Shown here piece after piece: positions 28,312 through 37,359 of a stretch of DNA of 64,000 nt. Location: NCBI GenBank assembly GCA_039985655.1, contig JBDWSF010000005.1:124001-188000 (forward strand). The letters run 5' to 3'. A program made the position numbers and the translations under genes. The DNA comes from Postechiella sp039985655 (GTDB taxonomy: Bacteria; Bacteroidota; Bacteroidia; Flavobacteriales; Flavobacteriaceae). How positions within the stretch are numbered: the first letter of the stretch is position 1; each line of letters opens with the position of its first letter. A model generated the notes under the pieces. The model searched no databases. It saw only the letters and a list, made by a program, of their open reading frames with translations, and was not told where the DNA came from.

Positions 28312-31068
28312 TTATTTCTTAATAAATTTCTTTGTTCCTATTTTATCTCCAGAATCTATTTGAATAATATACATCCCTGATGCTAATTGACTAGCATCAA
28401 TTTTGTTATTAAACAAGGTGCCTTTCATTATAGATTGACCTGCAGTGTTTATGATATTATAATTTGAAATGGCCCCATTTTCAGTTGGTATACTTATGTT
28501 TATTTCTTGATCTACGGGGTTTGGAAATAAAGAAATTTCACTACTAATATCATTGGCTTTGTTAACGCTTAATGTCTCTGAGTCAATTAGAGCTTCATAC
28601 ATCCCATTTCCATGCGTCCCTATAAGTAAATGGTTATCTGCTGGTCTATAAGATAAAGAACTCACCAAAGCGAATCCAATTTGATCAGGTGCTTGTATTT
28701 CCCAGTCGGTTGTTAACGGTGCGGTTGTACTGTATAATCCTCTTGCTGTACCTACAAAGTATACCGTTTCTCCATCAACTTCAGCAATAGCGGCAGATCT
28801 AATAGAATGTGATGATAAGTTTCCTTCAACTAATGTCCAAGTTGGAGAAGCATCCGTTGCATTTGTTGTTAGATAAATATTCTCAATTCCATAATTTGAA
28901 TATGTAGCTAGAACAATATTGCTGTTTGTTGGGTGTATAGCTAATCCAGTGACTACAGTATATGCTAATGTTGTAGCAGTTGGAGGTGTAATATTTACTG
29001 CGGATGATATATTTATGACATTTTGAGGGTTATCTAGCCTATATATGTGTCCAGAATTACCACCCATTAATAAATAACTTGTTGATGCATTATATACACC
29101 CCTAGTTGTTGAAAATATTTCGAAACCATCTGTATGTCCAAAAGCTGTGGTGGTATTTCCTAAGTCTGTCCATGTGTCCTGTGTTACATGTTCTGCATCT
29201 GTAGTTCTTAAAAGCGTATTTTCAGAAGCATAATAAAGTGCATTTGTATTATCTGGGTCTAAATGAAAATAGGTAACAAATTGACTAGGGTATGTTCGAG
29301 GTGTAATTTCAGCATAACCATCACAATACCTGTACATTATACCATTTTGTATACTTAAATAAAATGATAAAGAACACGTATAATCTGCAATTGCTACAGC
29401 ACCTCCATCTCCACTACTAACATTTTCATGGATTGTGAGGTCTGAAGTCCGCCCTCCAAGTTTAGTACCATTATCTTGGGCTCCACCAATAACAAGATCA
29501 GATCCTGTACTTGGATCTATACCTACGTGATAAAATTGAAACGTTTGATAATTATTGTTTAAACTTGTCCAAACTACATGACTTGCAGTTACATCATTTG
29601 TTTTATGTACACCACCATCACTACCAGAGAAAAGAATATTAGAGTCAAAAGGATTAAAAACTAAAGTATGTATGTCTGGGTGATGATCTGTATATTGTGC
29701 ATAACCAGCCGAAGACGCATAACCACCAATACGAGAAAACATGAGGTCTGTTGTTATATTTTCAATTTTATATGAGTTTGTTCCGCCTATAACTACAAAG
29801 TTTTCGTTGTCTGGTTTCACATTTACAGCTAAATCATATCCACCTTGAATAGCAAACGGATCGTTACCTACAGAGCACCCGTCTTCATCTGGAAGTTTAT
29901 TAGATAAATTAGTAAATGAGGTTGTAGATTGATCCCATAACCATAAACCTGCTTCTATTAGAGGTGTGGTACAATTCGATATATTTCCATTATCAAAAAG
30001 TATATATAACTTATTTTCGTTTGAATGAGCTAGTGCTAAGACGATGCGACCTGCTGGTTCGAAATAAAACGTAGGATTTGTAGATGAAGATCCTGCTACA
30101 ATTTCATTAATTCTAGTCCAAGCTCCTGTGATTGCATTACCTGTAGCGGAAGTCCATACTCCAGCAATATTGGCATCATGAACGCCTGAAAAAGCAGCAT
30201 AAACACGACCAGTAGTTGTAATAACTACATCTGTTGTTTGTCCTGTATTTGATGGTGTACCTGTTAACTCTGTAGACCATGAGGTTCCATTGTATCTTTT
30301 AATCTGTGCAATGACACCTGCATAAAGATCGCCAGTTATTGGGTGTACTTCTAAGTCATATATAATATCGAAAACATTATCAAAAAATTCGTGAGCTGAA
30401 TTGGTAGTAGGAATTTGCAACCAACTAAGACCATTATCCGCAGATTGCCAAATACCTTGCCCAAAGTAAAAAGCACCATTTCCAGATGCAGAATTTCCAA
30501 GACCTTCACCAGTGCTGTAATACCAAATGTTTTCAAACCCAAGTCGCGGATCTTGAACAATATTAGTCACATTGTGTATTTCATCATTGGGTGACACTTT
30601 TTCCCAATAAGCACCTCCATTTGTAGTTCTAAAAACACCGCCACTTACACCCCCTGCAATAATTGTATTTCCAGAAGAATCACTTTTATCTATAACAAGA
30701 CTTCTTGTTCTACCTCCAAAGTTACTTGGCCCTCTAGTTATATATAAATCATCAGAAATTTTTGAAGCCGAACTTTTACTACTTAATTTAGAGCTTCTAG
30801 CTGCTTTTAATTCTAAGTTTTTTTCGTTTAATGGTATTTTACCAGTATTAGGGTTAACCTGTCTTCTGTATTCATATTCATTACGAGCGTCATTGTATAA
30901 AGCACGTTCTTCAGATGTTTTTTTCTTCTTTTTAGGTAGTTTAGTCGATACGGTTTCTGTTTTATTCACTTCTTGATTAATAATTTCATCATTCTGATTA
31001 CTTATAACAACCAGAATTAAAGCGATTATAAAAACTGAAACTACAATTTTTAGGGTCATTTTTCTCAT
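28312..31068 (-). CDS. Large T9SS-secreted protein with sialidase/sortilin-like beta-propeller repeats
   Basis: 918 residues. A membrane-spanning signal segment (KIVVSVFIIALILVVISNQ) is followed by a charged linker. BNR/sortilin-type propeller repeats then run throughout: GGVSGGVFRTTNGGAYWEKV, ADNGLSWLQIPTTN, LFSGSDGGVHKTND, VIGGAQDNGTKLGG. The C-terminal 75 residues are a type A T9SS sorting domain (LFPNPVDQEINISIPTENG, ASGMYIIQIDSGDKIGTKKF). It is expected to be exported and anchored on or released from the cell surface. VPS10/BNR propellers often bind or process glycans or proteins, but no sialidase catalytic set is visible. Confidence 0.9.
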   Translation of the reverse strand: MRKMTLKIVVSVFIIALILVVISNQNDEIINQEVNKTETVSTKLPKKKKKTSEERALYNDARNEYEYRRQVNPNTGKIPLNEKNLELKAARSSKLSSKSSASKISDDLYITRGPSNFGGRTRSLVIDKSDSSGNTIIAGGVSGGVFRTTNGGAYWEKVSPNDEIHNVTNIVQDPRLGFENIWYYSTGEGLGNSASGNGAFYFGQGIWQSADNGLSWLQIPTTNSAHEFFDNVFDIIYDLEVHPITGDLYAGVIAQIKRYNGTSWSTELTGTPSNTGQTTDVVITTTGRVYAAFSGVHDANIAGVWTSATGNAITGAWTRINEIVAGSSSTNPTFYFEPAGRIVLALAHSNENKLYILFDNGNISNCTTPLIEAGLWLWDQSTTSFTNLSNKLPDEDGCSVGNDPFAIQGGYDLAVNVKPDNENFVVIGGTNSYKIENITTDLMFSRIGGYASSAGYAQYTDHHPDIHTLVFNPFDSNILFSGSDGGVHKTNDVTASHVVWTSLNNNYQTFQFYHVGIDPSTGSDLVIGGAQDNGTKLGGRTSDLTIHENVSSGDGGAVAIADYTCSLSFYLSIQNGIMYRYCDGYAEITPRTYPSQFVTYFHLDPDNTNALYYASENTLLRTTDAEHVTQDTWTDLGNTTTAFGHTDGFEIFSTTRGVYNASTSYLLMGGNSGHIYRLDNPQNVINISSAVNITPPTATTLAYTVVTGLAIHPTNSNIVLATYSNYGIENIYLTTNATDASPTWTLVEGNLSSHSIRSAAIAEVDGETVYFVGTARGLYSTTAPLTTDWEIQAPDQIGFALVSSLSYRPADNHLLIGTHGNGMYEALIDSETLSVNKANDISSEISLFPNPVDQEINISIPTENGAISNYNIINTAGQSIMKGTLFNNKIDASQLASGMYIIQIDSGDKIGTKKFIKK

Positions 31069-31159
31069 AATATTCTTATTTAAAGTACTTTGGTTTCTTT
31101 AATCAAAAAAAAGATTTATATAATAATGTAATTTTTCTATAGATTCCCCCAGTAAATTG

Positions 31160-31350
31160 CCTCGATGCAAGCATATCCAGGCATTTAATAAGAACATGTT
31201 TTTTTAAAGGTCTGAAGCAAGCTTCGAGGTATTTAACCTATATCCCGCTAGATACTTAAACAAGTTCAGCACATGAAGCGGGATTAGTTCAACTACCAAT
31301 CTTAATAGCATTATTTCGCAACTTTTCAAAATAGAGTTTTACTAATAAAA
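31160..31350. repeat. Dispersed repeat family 1, copy B
   Basis: Matches copy A from CCTCGATGCAAGC to ACTAATAAAA, including TTCGAGGTATT and TAGTTCAACTACCAAT. Here the ATCCCGCT / AGCGGGAT arms (31242-31249 and 31277-31284) are separated by a 27-nt insertion instead of 5 nt. It lies in the 850-bp gap upstream of the propeller gene. Confidence 0.8.
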
Positions 31351-31352
31351 AA

Positions 31353-31390
31353 AAATCCAAATGGATACCGCTACTCATTTGGACTCTTAT
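31353..31390. repeat. Hairpin repeat TCCAAATG..CATTTGGA, copy 1
   Basis: An inverted repeat TCCAAATG (31356-31363) / CATTTGGA (31376-31383) after a poly-A run, followed by CTCTTATTGTA. A second copy with TCCAAATA / TATTTGGA lies at 31646-31683 with the same CTGCTACT loop region and the same TTCTTATTGTA tail. Confidence 0.7.
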
Positions 31391-31645
31391 TGTAATAACA
31401 ATACAAATACTATTTTTATGTTTTTTTAGCAAGATTAAAACATATGCTTGTGTTGCTTGAAAAAATGTGCTGAAACCCATTAATTCAGGGACAAAATATA
31501 GCATAATTGAGATTTCATTAAACCCGTTTTCTCTATTATTAAAATGATAACATTAAGAGTGCGTGTTTATCATTTCTAAATAACACTGGGTTTGCCTTTT
31601 GCTCCGCCTATAACATATATTCCTTTATGATTTTTTCTAATAAAA

Positions 31646-31683
31646 AAATCCAAATAGGTACTGCTACTTATTTGGATTCTTAT
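31646..31683. repeat. Hairpin repeat TCCAAATA..TATTTGGA, copy 2
   Basis: Second copy of the hairpin at 31353-31390, 293 bp away. The arm changes are compensatory (G-C to A-T at the loop end), so the pairing is conserved. Both are preceded by TAATAAAAAAA. Terminator-like, though nothing confirms transcription. Confidence 0.7.
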
Positions 31684-31703
31684 TGTACTAGTAATTAAAG
31701 TAT

Positions 31704-31910
31704 AACCTGTTGTATATTTTAATTCATTTAAATAAATTAAATGTCAGTTCGAGTGATTTCGACTTTTTTGTCAGAACTGTATCGAGAACATTGAAATACA
31801 AAAATGTTATTCTCAATAGTTCTACCGAGCTTGTCGAAGTACTAATTTCACTCAAAAAAATAAATGAAATTCACTCGAATTGACAAATTTTACTCAACAT
31901 GCACAACAGG
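31704..31910. repeat. Dispersed repeat family 2, copy B
   Basis: Bounded by CCTGTTGT (31706-31713) and ACAACAGG (31903-31910), with flanking GTATA matches further out. It contains GTCAGTTCGAGTGATTTCGA and TTTTTTGTC..ACTGTATCGAGAACA, the reverse complement of copy A's inner part, plus GAGCTTGTCGAAGTACTAAT. It ends 10 bp before the stop codon of the next minus-strand T9SS gene, the same placement as copy A. Confidence 0.8.
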
Positions 31911-31919
31911 TAAAGTATA

Positions 31920-34376
31920 CTATCTCTTTATTATTTTTTTTGTTTGAATTTTACCATCGGTACTTTCTACTTTTAAAATATACATACCAGTGGGTAAACT
32001 GCTCGCATCTAACTGGCTGCTAGTAGTACTTACTAATTCTTTACCTACTATACTATAAAGTTTGGCATGTTTTAACTCTACACCAGATGTTGTAATAACA
32101 TTTAATATATTGGTTACAGGATTGGGGCTTACACGTATGGCATCATCAGTAATTAATTCTGTATTAACGGATAGTGATTCACAATTACCATCAATACTAA
32201 AACTTGCGGTGTCATCTATGAATGTCCAATTGGTAGTACTATAATCTGCATCATCCACCTGTATACAGGTTAAACCAGAATTTTGCAAGGCATAAAATTC
32301 ATTAGCAATATTTTTATTATAACCATTAGCCACATTTAAGCTGGTTAGATTATTGACAGCACAATTTATATATGTAAGCGCTATATTCTGAGATAAATCT
32401 AATTCAACTAAACTATTCGTGAAACAATTTAAACTTGTAAGCGCCGTATTGTAAGACACATCTAGGTTCTCTATATCATTATTACTACAATCTAAACCTG
32501 TAATATTAACAAAGGCTTCAATACCTGTCATATCTGCTATACTTTTATTTGCGACACTTATTGTTCCTGTAAAAGCGGCTGCTTCGACATAACTTATTCC
32601 ACCATCGGTGGTGTCGGTGTCTATGGACGTATTAACCAAAGCATTTTCAAAATTATCATCGGCAAATTCAACTAGACACGCCCCCTCTTGAGGATCATAT
32701 TCGGTTATGATACCCAATGCATCTAGTGATCCGCTATTCACATCATAGAAACCAATATTCAAACCTTCGTCATTACTTGAATCAAATATTACCTGCATAC
32801 AGGTTAACATAGGATTATTAGATATGTTAACATAGTTAATATCATTACTATTTTTGTATACAGCTAAGTTAAAATTTTCTAATAGAGGGTTATCAATAAG
32901 AGTAAGAGACTCTATATTAGTATGTGACAGATCTAAGCTTTTTAGTTTACTTTCTTTAACCCATAAGCCCTGCAATATTGGATTGTTTATATCTATACTT
33001 GTTAATGGGTTGTTCCTAACTTCTAAATATAGCATCTTCGGATTGTTAGTTACATCTAAGGTTTCTAAATTATTCTGATCAATATAAAATTTATTTAAAT
33101 CCGGAAGCATAGACACATCTATGCTCGTTAACTCATTATCACTAAGTTCTAAATAGTTTATTTTTAAGTTGTTTGACAAATCTACGCTTGTTAGTTGATT
33201 AGCATTAAATCTAACTTCACCGCTTATGCTAGAAAAGGCCCCAATACCTGTTAAATCTGTAATCCCTTTACCTGAACAATTTAGACCATATGTTGCATAA
33301 GATGCTACTTCCTCATAACTAATTATATTATCTTTATTAGTATCTATGATGTTTGAGTGTGTAGCCAAAGCAGCTCTAAAATTAGCATCGGGCATGTATA
33401 CATAAGAGAATGATGTTTCCGTAACTTGCGGATTATCTTCACGAAAGCCATCAGCTAGAGTAATTGTAATAAATGGCTCTTTTGCTATTATTGAGTCTGG
33501 TGTTGGCGCAATGATAACGGTATATACCAAACCATTAGATGTAACTTCAGTTGTCAATCCATCAGATACCATTTCGGCATTAGTCAAATTTATATCAGAT
33601 ACATCGAACCCCAGTGCAGCACCATTAAATCTAAATGCAACCTTATGTTTTGTATAATCACCCAAGTCATCTATGTTATCATCTACAGTTATACTATTTG
33701 TTGATATGTCAAACACATCTGCTTTATCTCCTCCAGGTGATCCCACAGCCATTAATGTACCATCAGCTGACATCGCTACACTCGATCCTGTTGCATCACC
33801 ATCTTCGGTTACATCAAATGATGTATTAACCTGCGTCCAAGTTCCATCAGTATTTTCGTTATAAATAGCTGCATAACCTGTATCACTTGTTGATTGTTTT
33901 GCCCCTACTGCTAATAAACTTCCGCTATCGGAAAGGGCTACACTATATCCGAAAAAATCACTATCATTAATACCTTCAATAGTAGCCACCTCCTCCCATG
34001 AAGTATCATTAAGTTTGTATACATTTACAAAGCCTGGAGTTGTAGTATTATCACTATCGGTTGGATATCCAACAGCCAACATACTACCATCATTAGAAAG
34101 ACTTAAATTACTTGCATCTAGTGCCCCTTGCCCAGTTGTTTCGTTTGTATCAACAGTTCTAATAACATACTTTTTTTCCCAATCATTAGTTATATTAACA
34201 AGACTAATAATACCTTTCCTTTTATATACTTCTACGAATGCTCTGCTCGTTCCATCATCATTCAATGCATCAGCAAAAACAGCCAAGGTGTTACCATCTT
34301 TAGATAGCGTAACAGTTTTTCCAAAAAAAATCCTGATAAGGTCCAGTTTCTCGAGTTTTGTTCCCTTCAATTTCAA
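31920..34376 (-). CDS. Downstream part of a frameshifted T9SS protein: FG-GAP-like repeats, leucine-rich repeats, sorting domain
   Basis: 818 codons as an open frame, but its first about 15 codons overlap the upstream part in another frame and the real sequence begins at about FFGKTVTLSKDGNTLAV (34330). Repeated LSDSGSLLAVGAKQS and MSADGTLMAVGSPGG units form FG-GAP-like propeller blades. They are followed by two blocks of leucine-rich repeats (TSVDLSNNLKINYLELSDN, NLETLDVTNNPKMLYLEVRN; IENLDVSYNTALTSLNC). The C-terminus (SVNTELITDDAIRVSPNPVT, LPTGMYILKVESTDGKIQTK) is a type A T9SS sorting domain. The N-terminal signal and first blades are encoded in the 34300-35139 frame. Confidence 0.85.
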   Translation of the reverse strand: MKLKGTKLEKLDLIRIFFGKTVTLSKDGNTLAVFADALNDDGTSRAFVEVYKRKGIISLVNITNDWEKKYVIRTVDTNETTGQGALDASNLSLSNDGSMLAVGYPTDSDNTTTPGFVNVYKLNDTSWEEVATIEGINDSDFFGYSVALSDSGSLLAVGAKQSTSDTGYAAIYNENTDGTWTQVNTSFDVTEDGDATGSSVAMSADGTLMAVGSPGGDKADVFDISTNSITVDDNIDDLGDYTKHKVAFRFNGAALGFDVSDINLTNAEMVSDGLTTEVTSNGLVYTVIIAPTPDSIIAKEPFITITLADGFREDNPQVTETSFSYVYMPDANFRAALATHSNIIDTNKDNIISYEEVASYATYGLNCSGKGITDLTGIGAFSSISGEVRFNANQLTSVDLSNNLKINYLELSDNELTSIDVSMLPDLNKFYIDQNNLETLDVTNNPKMLYLEVRNNPLTSIDINNPILQGLWVKESKLKSLDLSHTNIESLTLIDNPLLENFNLAVYKNSNDINYVNISNNPMLTCMQVIFDSSNDEGLNIGFYDVNSGSLDALGIITEYDPQEGACLVEFADDNFENALVNTSIDTDTTDGGISYVEAAAFTGTISVANKSIADMTGIEAFVNITGLDCSNNDIENLDVSYNTALTSLNCFTNSLVELDLSQNIALTYINCAVNNLTSLNVANGYNKNIANEFYALQNSGLTCIQVDDADYSTTNWTFIDDTASFSIDGNCESLSVNTELITDDAIRVSPNPVTNILNVITTSGVELKHAKLYSIVGKELVSTTSSQLDASSLPTGMYILKVESTDGKIQTKKIIKR

Positions 34377-35139
34377 ACGGATTTACAACCCATCCGCCTA
34401 AATTATTTAATGTAGGACTATAGACATAAACTTGTACACGTCCTATATTTTCAGTTTTATAAGTAAAACCTCTACCATCATCATTAACAGTTGTAGTAAC
34501 TGTCTCGAGATCATCATCATAGCTATAAGCTCCTACGGCAAGCGTTAGTCCATCTCCAGACAAGCTTACAGAGTGCCCAAAATTACTATATGGATCACCA
34601 ATTAATTCAAATACTTCAGATGAACCTGTTCCTATATTCATTAGTCCCCAGTTATATACTCCACTACGTGCTTTATATTTATAAACACGTACATAACCCG
34701 TTTCTTGATAAACGTCATCCCAATCTCCTTCGGCGGCAGACCAATGAGAGCCTATAGCCAGAACAGTACCGTCTTCGGACAAGCTTATTGAGCTTCCTGA
34801 GAAATCTCCATCATTGAAATAATTCGCCCCGCCGGAAAAAGAATCATAACTTCCAAGGGTGTTTTTGCCTTCAATAACATCCCCCAGTTGTGTCCATACG
34901 CCATTAATATTTTCATAAACAGCTACAGACCCTGTAGGGTTAGTTACACTCTTTGAGCCTCCCACTGCTATTATATCATTTCCAGTAAGACGAGATTTGG
35001 CCATGGCTATACTTTTCCCTATTCCATTTCCTGTAATAGGCTCTTCTGGAAGTTCCTGCCCATAAGAGGTTATGCCTGCCAGTAATAGCATGGTGCATAA
35101 AAGTAGTTTTTTTGTTTTCATTGTTTTCATTGTTTTCAT
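34300..35139 (-). CDS. N-terminal part of the frameshifted T9SS protein (signal peptide and first propeller blades)
   Basis: 279 codons. A signal peptide KKLLLCTMLLLAGITSYGQ is preceded by three copies of a 9-bp unit giving MKTMKTMKT, so three in-frame start codons are possible (35139, 35130, 35121). The rest carries FG-GAP-like blades (SSISLSEDGTVLAIGSHWSA, HSVSLSGDGLTLAVGAYSYD) continued in the downstream frame. It ends QDFFWKNCYAI only because of the T8 tract; a fused product of about 1073 residues would be an intact secreted protein. Read as it stands, this part would be exported without a sorting domain. Confidence 0.85.
   Translation of the reverse strand: MKTMKTMKTKKLLLCTMLLLAGITSYGQELPEEPITGNGIGKSIAMAKSRLTGNDIIAVGGSKSVTNPTGSVAVYENINGVWTQLGDVIEGKNTLGSYDSFSGGANYFNDGDFSGSSISLSEDGTVLAIGSHWSAAEGDWDDVYQETGYVRVYKYKARSGVYNWGLMNIGTGSSEVFELIGDPYSNFGHSVSLSGDGLTLAVGAYSYDDDLETVTTTVNDDGRGFTYKTENIGRVQVYVYSPTLNNLGGWVVNPFEIEGNKTRETGPYQDFFWKNCYAI
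34323..34330. repeat. T8/A8 homopolymer at the frame break
   Basis: Eight A on the plus strand (T8 in the gene). Read as seven, QDFF joins GKTVTLSKDGN in one frame; with eight the frame ends eight codons later. Confidence 0.9.
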
Positions 35140-35636
35140 GATTTTTAATATTGTTACTAAACAACATTAAAACATCTCTTAGAGGTATTATAAAAATAGT
35201 GTTGAACTCTGTTAAACTAGGGATTAATTTGGAACTATATGGGATTTTGTTAAACTGGTTCTGGTAATTACGAGAGGGAATTCTCCTTATGGAATGGTTC
35301 TAATAGCTGTTGGAACAAGGATTATAACATGGCTACAACTGGTAGGATCTGGCTCTTTTCCAAAACACGTTTTGTTGCCAATTGAATTGGCTTTAAATAA
35401 AATGAATATGAAAAAACAGAAGAGAACCATTTGGAAGAACAAAGTCTTTTTCGTTTTTTTAAACATCCCAATACCCCAGTATTTCGTCCCGTTTTTAAAA
35501 GACTTCAGCACTTATTATGAGATGTTTTTTATAGGCCATACATTCGTTTAATAGCCTTAAGAGATCTTTAATGAGTTGTCTTTCAAACAGGTTTTAAATA
35601 TGTAGTACAATAACATTTAGCCCCCCCTTTACAATC
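35140..35636. other. Intergenic region with repeat remnants
   Basis: 497 bp with no convincing gene; open frames here are short on both strands. It contains one copy of repeat family 3 at 35460-35535, preceded by AACAAAGTCTTTTT. Confidence 0.5.
35460..35535. repeat. Dispersed repeat family 3, copy A
   Basis: AACATCCCAATA, about 25 variable bases, TTTTTAAAAGACTTCAGCAC and TTATTATGAGATGTTTTTT. It matches 36720-36797 and 37360-37432, and a reverse-oriented diverged form appears near 31430-31505 (GTGCTGAAACCC, then CAGGGACAAAATA). Confidence 0.7.
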
Positions 35637-36534
35637 ATGAAAAAGATAGTTCCCCTATTAATAATACTAGTTGCTTTTGCTTGTAATAAAGAAGAACCAG
35701 ATACGACTGCCCCTGAAATCACCATTTTAGGAGACAACCCGCTAACAATTACCCAATATACCGAAATACACTGAACTAGGCGCAACCGCATTGGATGATA
35801 CCGATGGAGACATTAGTAATCGCATAGAAATTACATTAACAGGAGGTTTTGTTGTTCCTGGCCCTTACGAAGTAATTTATAGCGTTTCAGATGCAGCAGG
35901 AAATTCTATAAGTACAACAAGAGAAGTCATTGTAGAAGAAGGTAACCCTGTTTATTTAGATGCTAACGGCATAACTGTAAAGGCTAATGATTGGGCAGAA
36001 ATAAGAGATGTTGGCACCATTGACAACATGATCTACACCATTGTAAATAGATTAATGTTAGATGATATGCTTGTTGCTAATGCTAATAACGAAGAGATTG
36101 CTTATGTGTGTACCACAAAAATAACGGATATGAACAGGTTATTTGAAGGCAAGATTACTTTTAACCAAAACATTGGTTCTTGAGATGTGAGCAATGTGAC
36201 CGATATGGAAAGAATGTTTGCTAATGCTTATGCTTTTAACAAACCCATTGGTAAATGGAATGTTGGCAAGATAGAAACTATGAAAACAATGTTTGGTCTA
36301 GCTGAGGCTTTTAACCAAGACATTAGACTTTGGAATGTAATAAATGTTGTGAATTGCTCAGACTTTTCAAGTAACGCCGCATTATGGCTGCTCGATAAAC
36401 CAAACCTTACCAATTGTACCCCTTATAGAACTATTATACCTAAATATTATAGTTTGCTTTTGCTTGTAGTAATAATAAGGGCAGCAAAATGGCCAGATAC
36501 GACCTCGATGCTAATATACGAGGCATTCAGATAG
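35637..36534 (+). pseudogene. DUF285 (BspA-like) lipoprotein, broken by a frameshift and a nonsense codon
   Basis: It starts MKKIVPLLIILVAFACNKEE, a clear lipoprotein signal, then an Ig/cadherin-like domain. A frameshift near 35765 moves the frame to KYTELGATALDDTDGDISNR and FVVPGPYEVIYSVSDAAGN. Repeats of about 25 residues then follow (TKITDMNRLFEGKITFNQNI) up to a TGA at 36181-36183 in place of the conserved Trp of GSWDVSNVTDM. The frame continues with MERMFANAYAFNKPIGKWNV. The normal end PNLTNCTP lies just before repeat copy 1C. Two lesions indicate true decay. Confidence 0.75.
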
Positions 36535-36672
36535 ACCCTGTTTTTTTTAAGATCCAAAACAAGTTTCGAGGTATTAAACCTAAAGGCCCCACTTTTTTAG
36601 CAGGATTAATTCAACTATCAATTTTAAAAACATGGTTTCGCTATTTTTCAAAATAGAGTTTCACTAATAAAA
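36503..36672. repeat. Dispersed repeat family 1, copy C
   Basis: CCTCGATG to CACTAATAAAA, with TTCGAGGTATTAAACCTAAAG shared with copy A. The GC-rich hairpin is degraded (GGCCCCAC..TTAGCAGGATTA). It lies at the 3' end of the DUF285 pseudogene. Confidence 0.8.
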
Positions 36673-36719
36673 CCTTTCAGGGTATAAAAAACATTAGGAA
36701 GAATAGAAAACCTTTCTGA

Positions 36720-36797
36720 CAGCTTCAACATCCCGATAATCTTGTTTTATGTCCCTATTTTATAGGACTTCAGCACTTTTTATTGGATGTTTTTATT
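36720..36797. repeat. Dispersed repeat family 3, copy B
   Basis: CAACATCCCGATAATCTTG, TTTATGTCCCTATTTTATAG, GACTTCAGCAC, TTTTTATTGGATGTTTTTA; same order of blocks as copies A and C. ACCTTTCTG precedes it. Confidence 0.7.
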
Positions 36798-36939
36798 ATA
36801 TAAATAATATTTACATCATAATATTCAAAAGATTAAAAAAATAATTTAATTGAAGTTTTTTCCAATCATAGGTTTAGAATAGTCCACAATTGTTTAATTA
36901 TTTGAATTAGTCACCAAATTAAAATAATTGGGATTCACT

Positions 36940-36969
36940 AAAAGCACATTTTAACCGATGTGCTTTTTT
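36940..36969 (+). terminator. Rho-independent terminator
   Basis: A perfect 10-bp stem, AAAAGCACAT / ATGTGCTTTT, with an 8-nt loop and the T-run continuing for two more bases. It is the best plus-strand terminator downstream of the DUF285 pseudogene. Confidence 0.7.
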
Positions 36970-36985
36970 AATGGAGATTATTTGG

Positions 36986-37260
36986 GTATTCTCGATACAA
37001 TTCCGACAAAAAAGTCGAAATCACTCGAAACTGACATTTAATTTAACCAAAGAAATCAAAATGCACAACAAGTTTCATTTAATTTTCATCAATATTTCTT
37101 TTTGGGTTACAGATTTGGAAATGAAAAAATTTTATTCTCGATAGTTCTGCTGAGTTTGTCGAAGTACTAATGTCAATTAAAACTCATCTGGGCTTTTATA
37201 TTTCCTAAAAATAAGAAATAAAGCTTACTCGAATTGACAAATTTTGCTCAAAAGACACAC
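36986..37260. repeat. Dispersed repeat family 2, copy C (two half elements)
   Basis: The first half, 36986-37080, is CTCGATACAATTCCGAC, AAGTCGAAATCACTCGA and AAATGCACAACA, as in copy A. The second half, about 37130-37260, has GTTTGTCGAAGTACTAATGTC and ACTCGAATTGACAAATTTTG, as in copy B. The order of the modules differs from copies A and B. Confidence 0.7.
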
Positions 37261-37359
37261 GGATTAAATGAAATAAGTTCTATCGCTTTAATTCTTTCTT
37301 TTTCAAATATACTTTTTCTTGATATCAGATGTTTTTTTAGAACTAATAAAGCCTTTTTG

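Noticed and set aside
35294..35551. Plus-strand 85-codon frame upstream of the DUF285 gene
   Set aside because: It overlaps repeat family 3, lacks a recognisable domain and is not preceded by a promoter-like element.
36187..36534. Second DUF285 frame as an independent gene
   Set aside because: It lacks a signal peptide and starts in the middle of a repeat unit; the preceding frame joins it through a single Trp-to-stop change.
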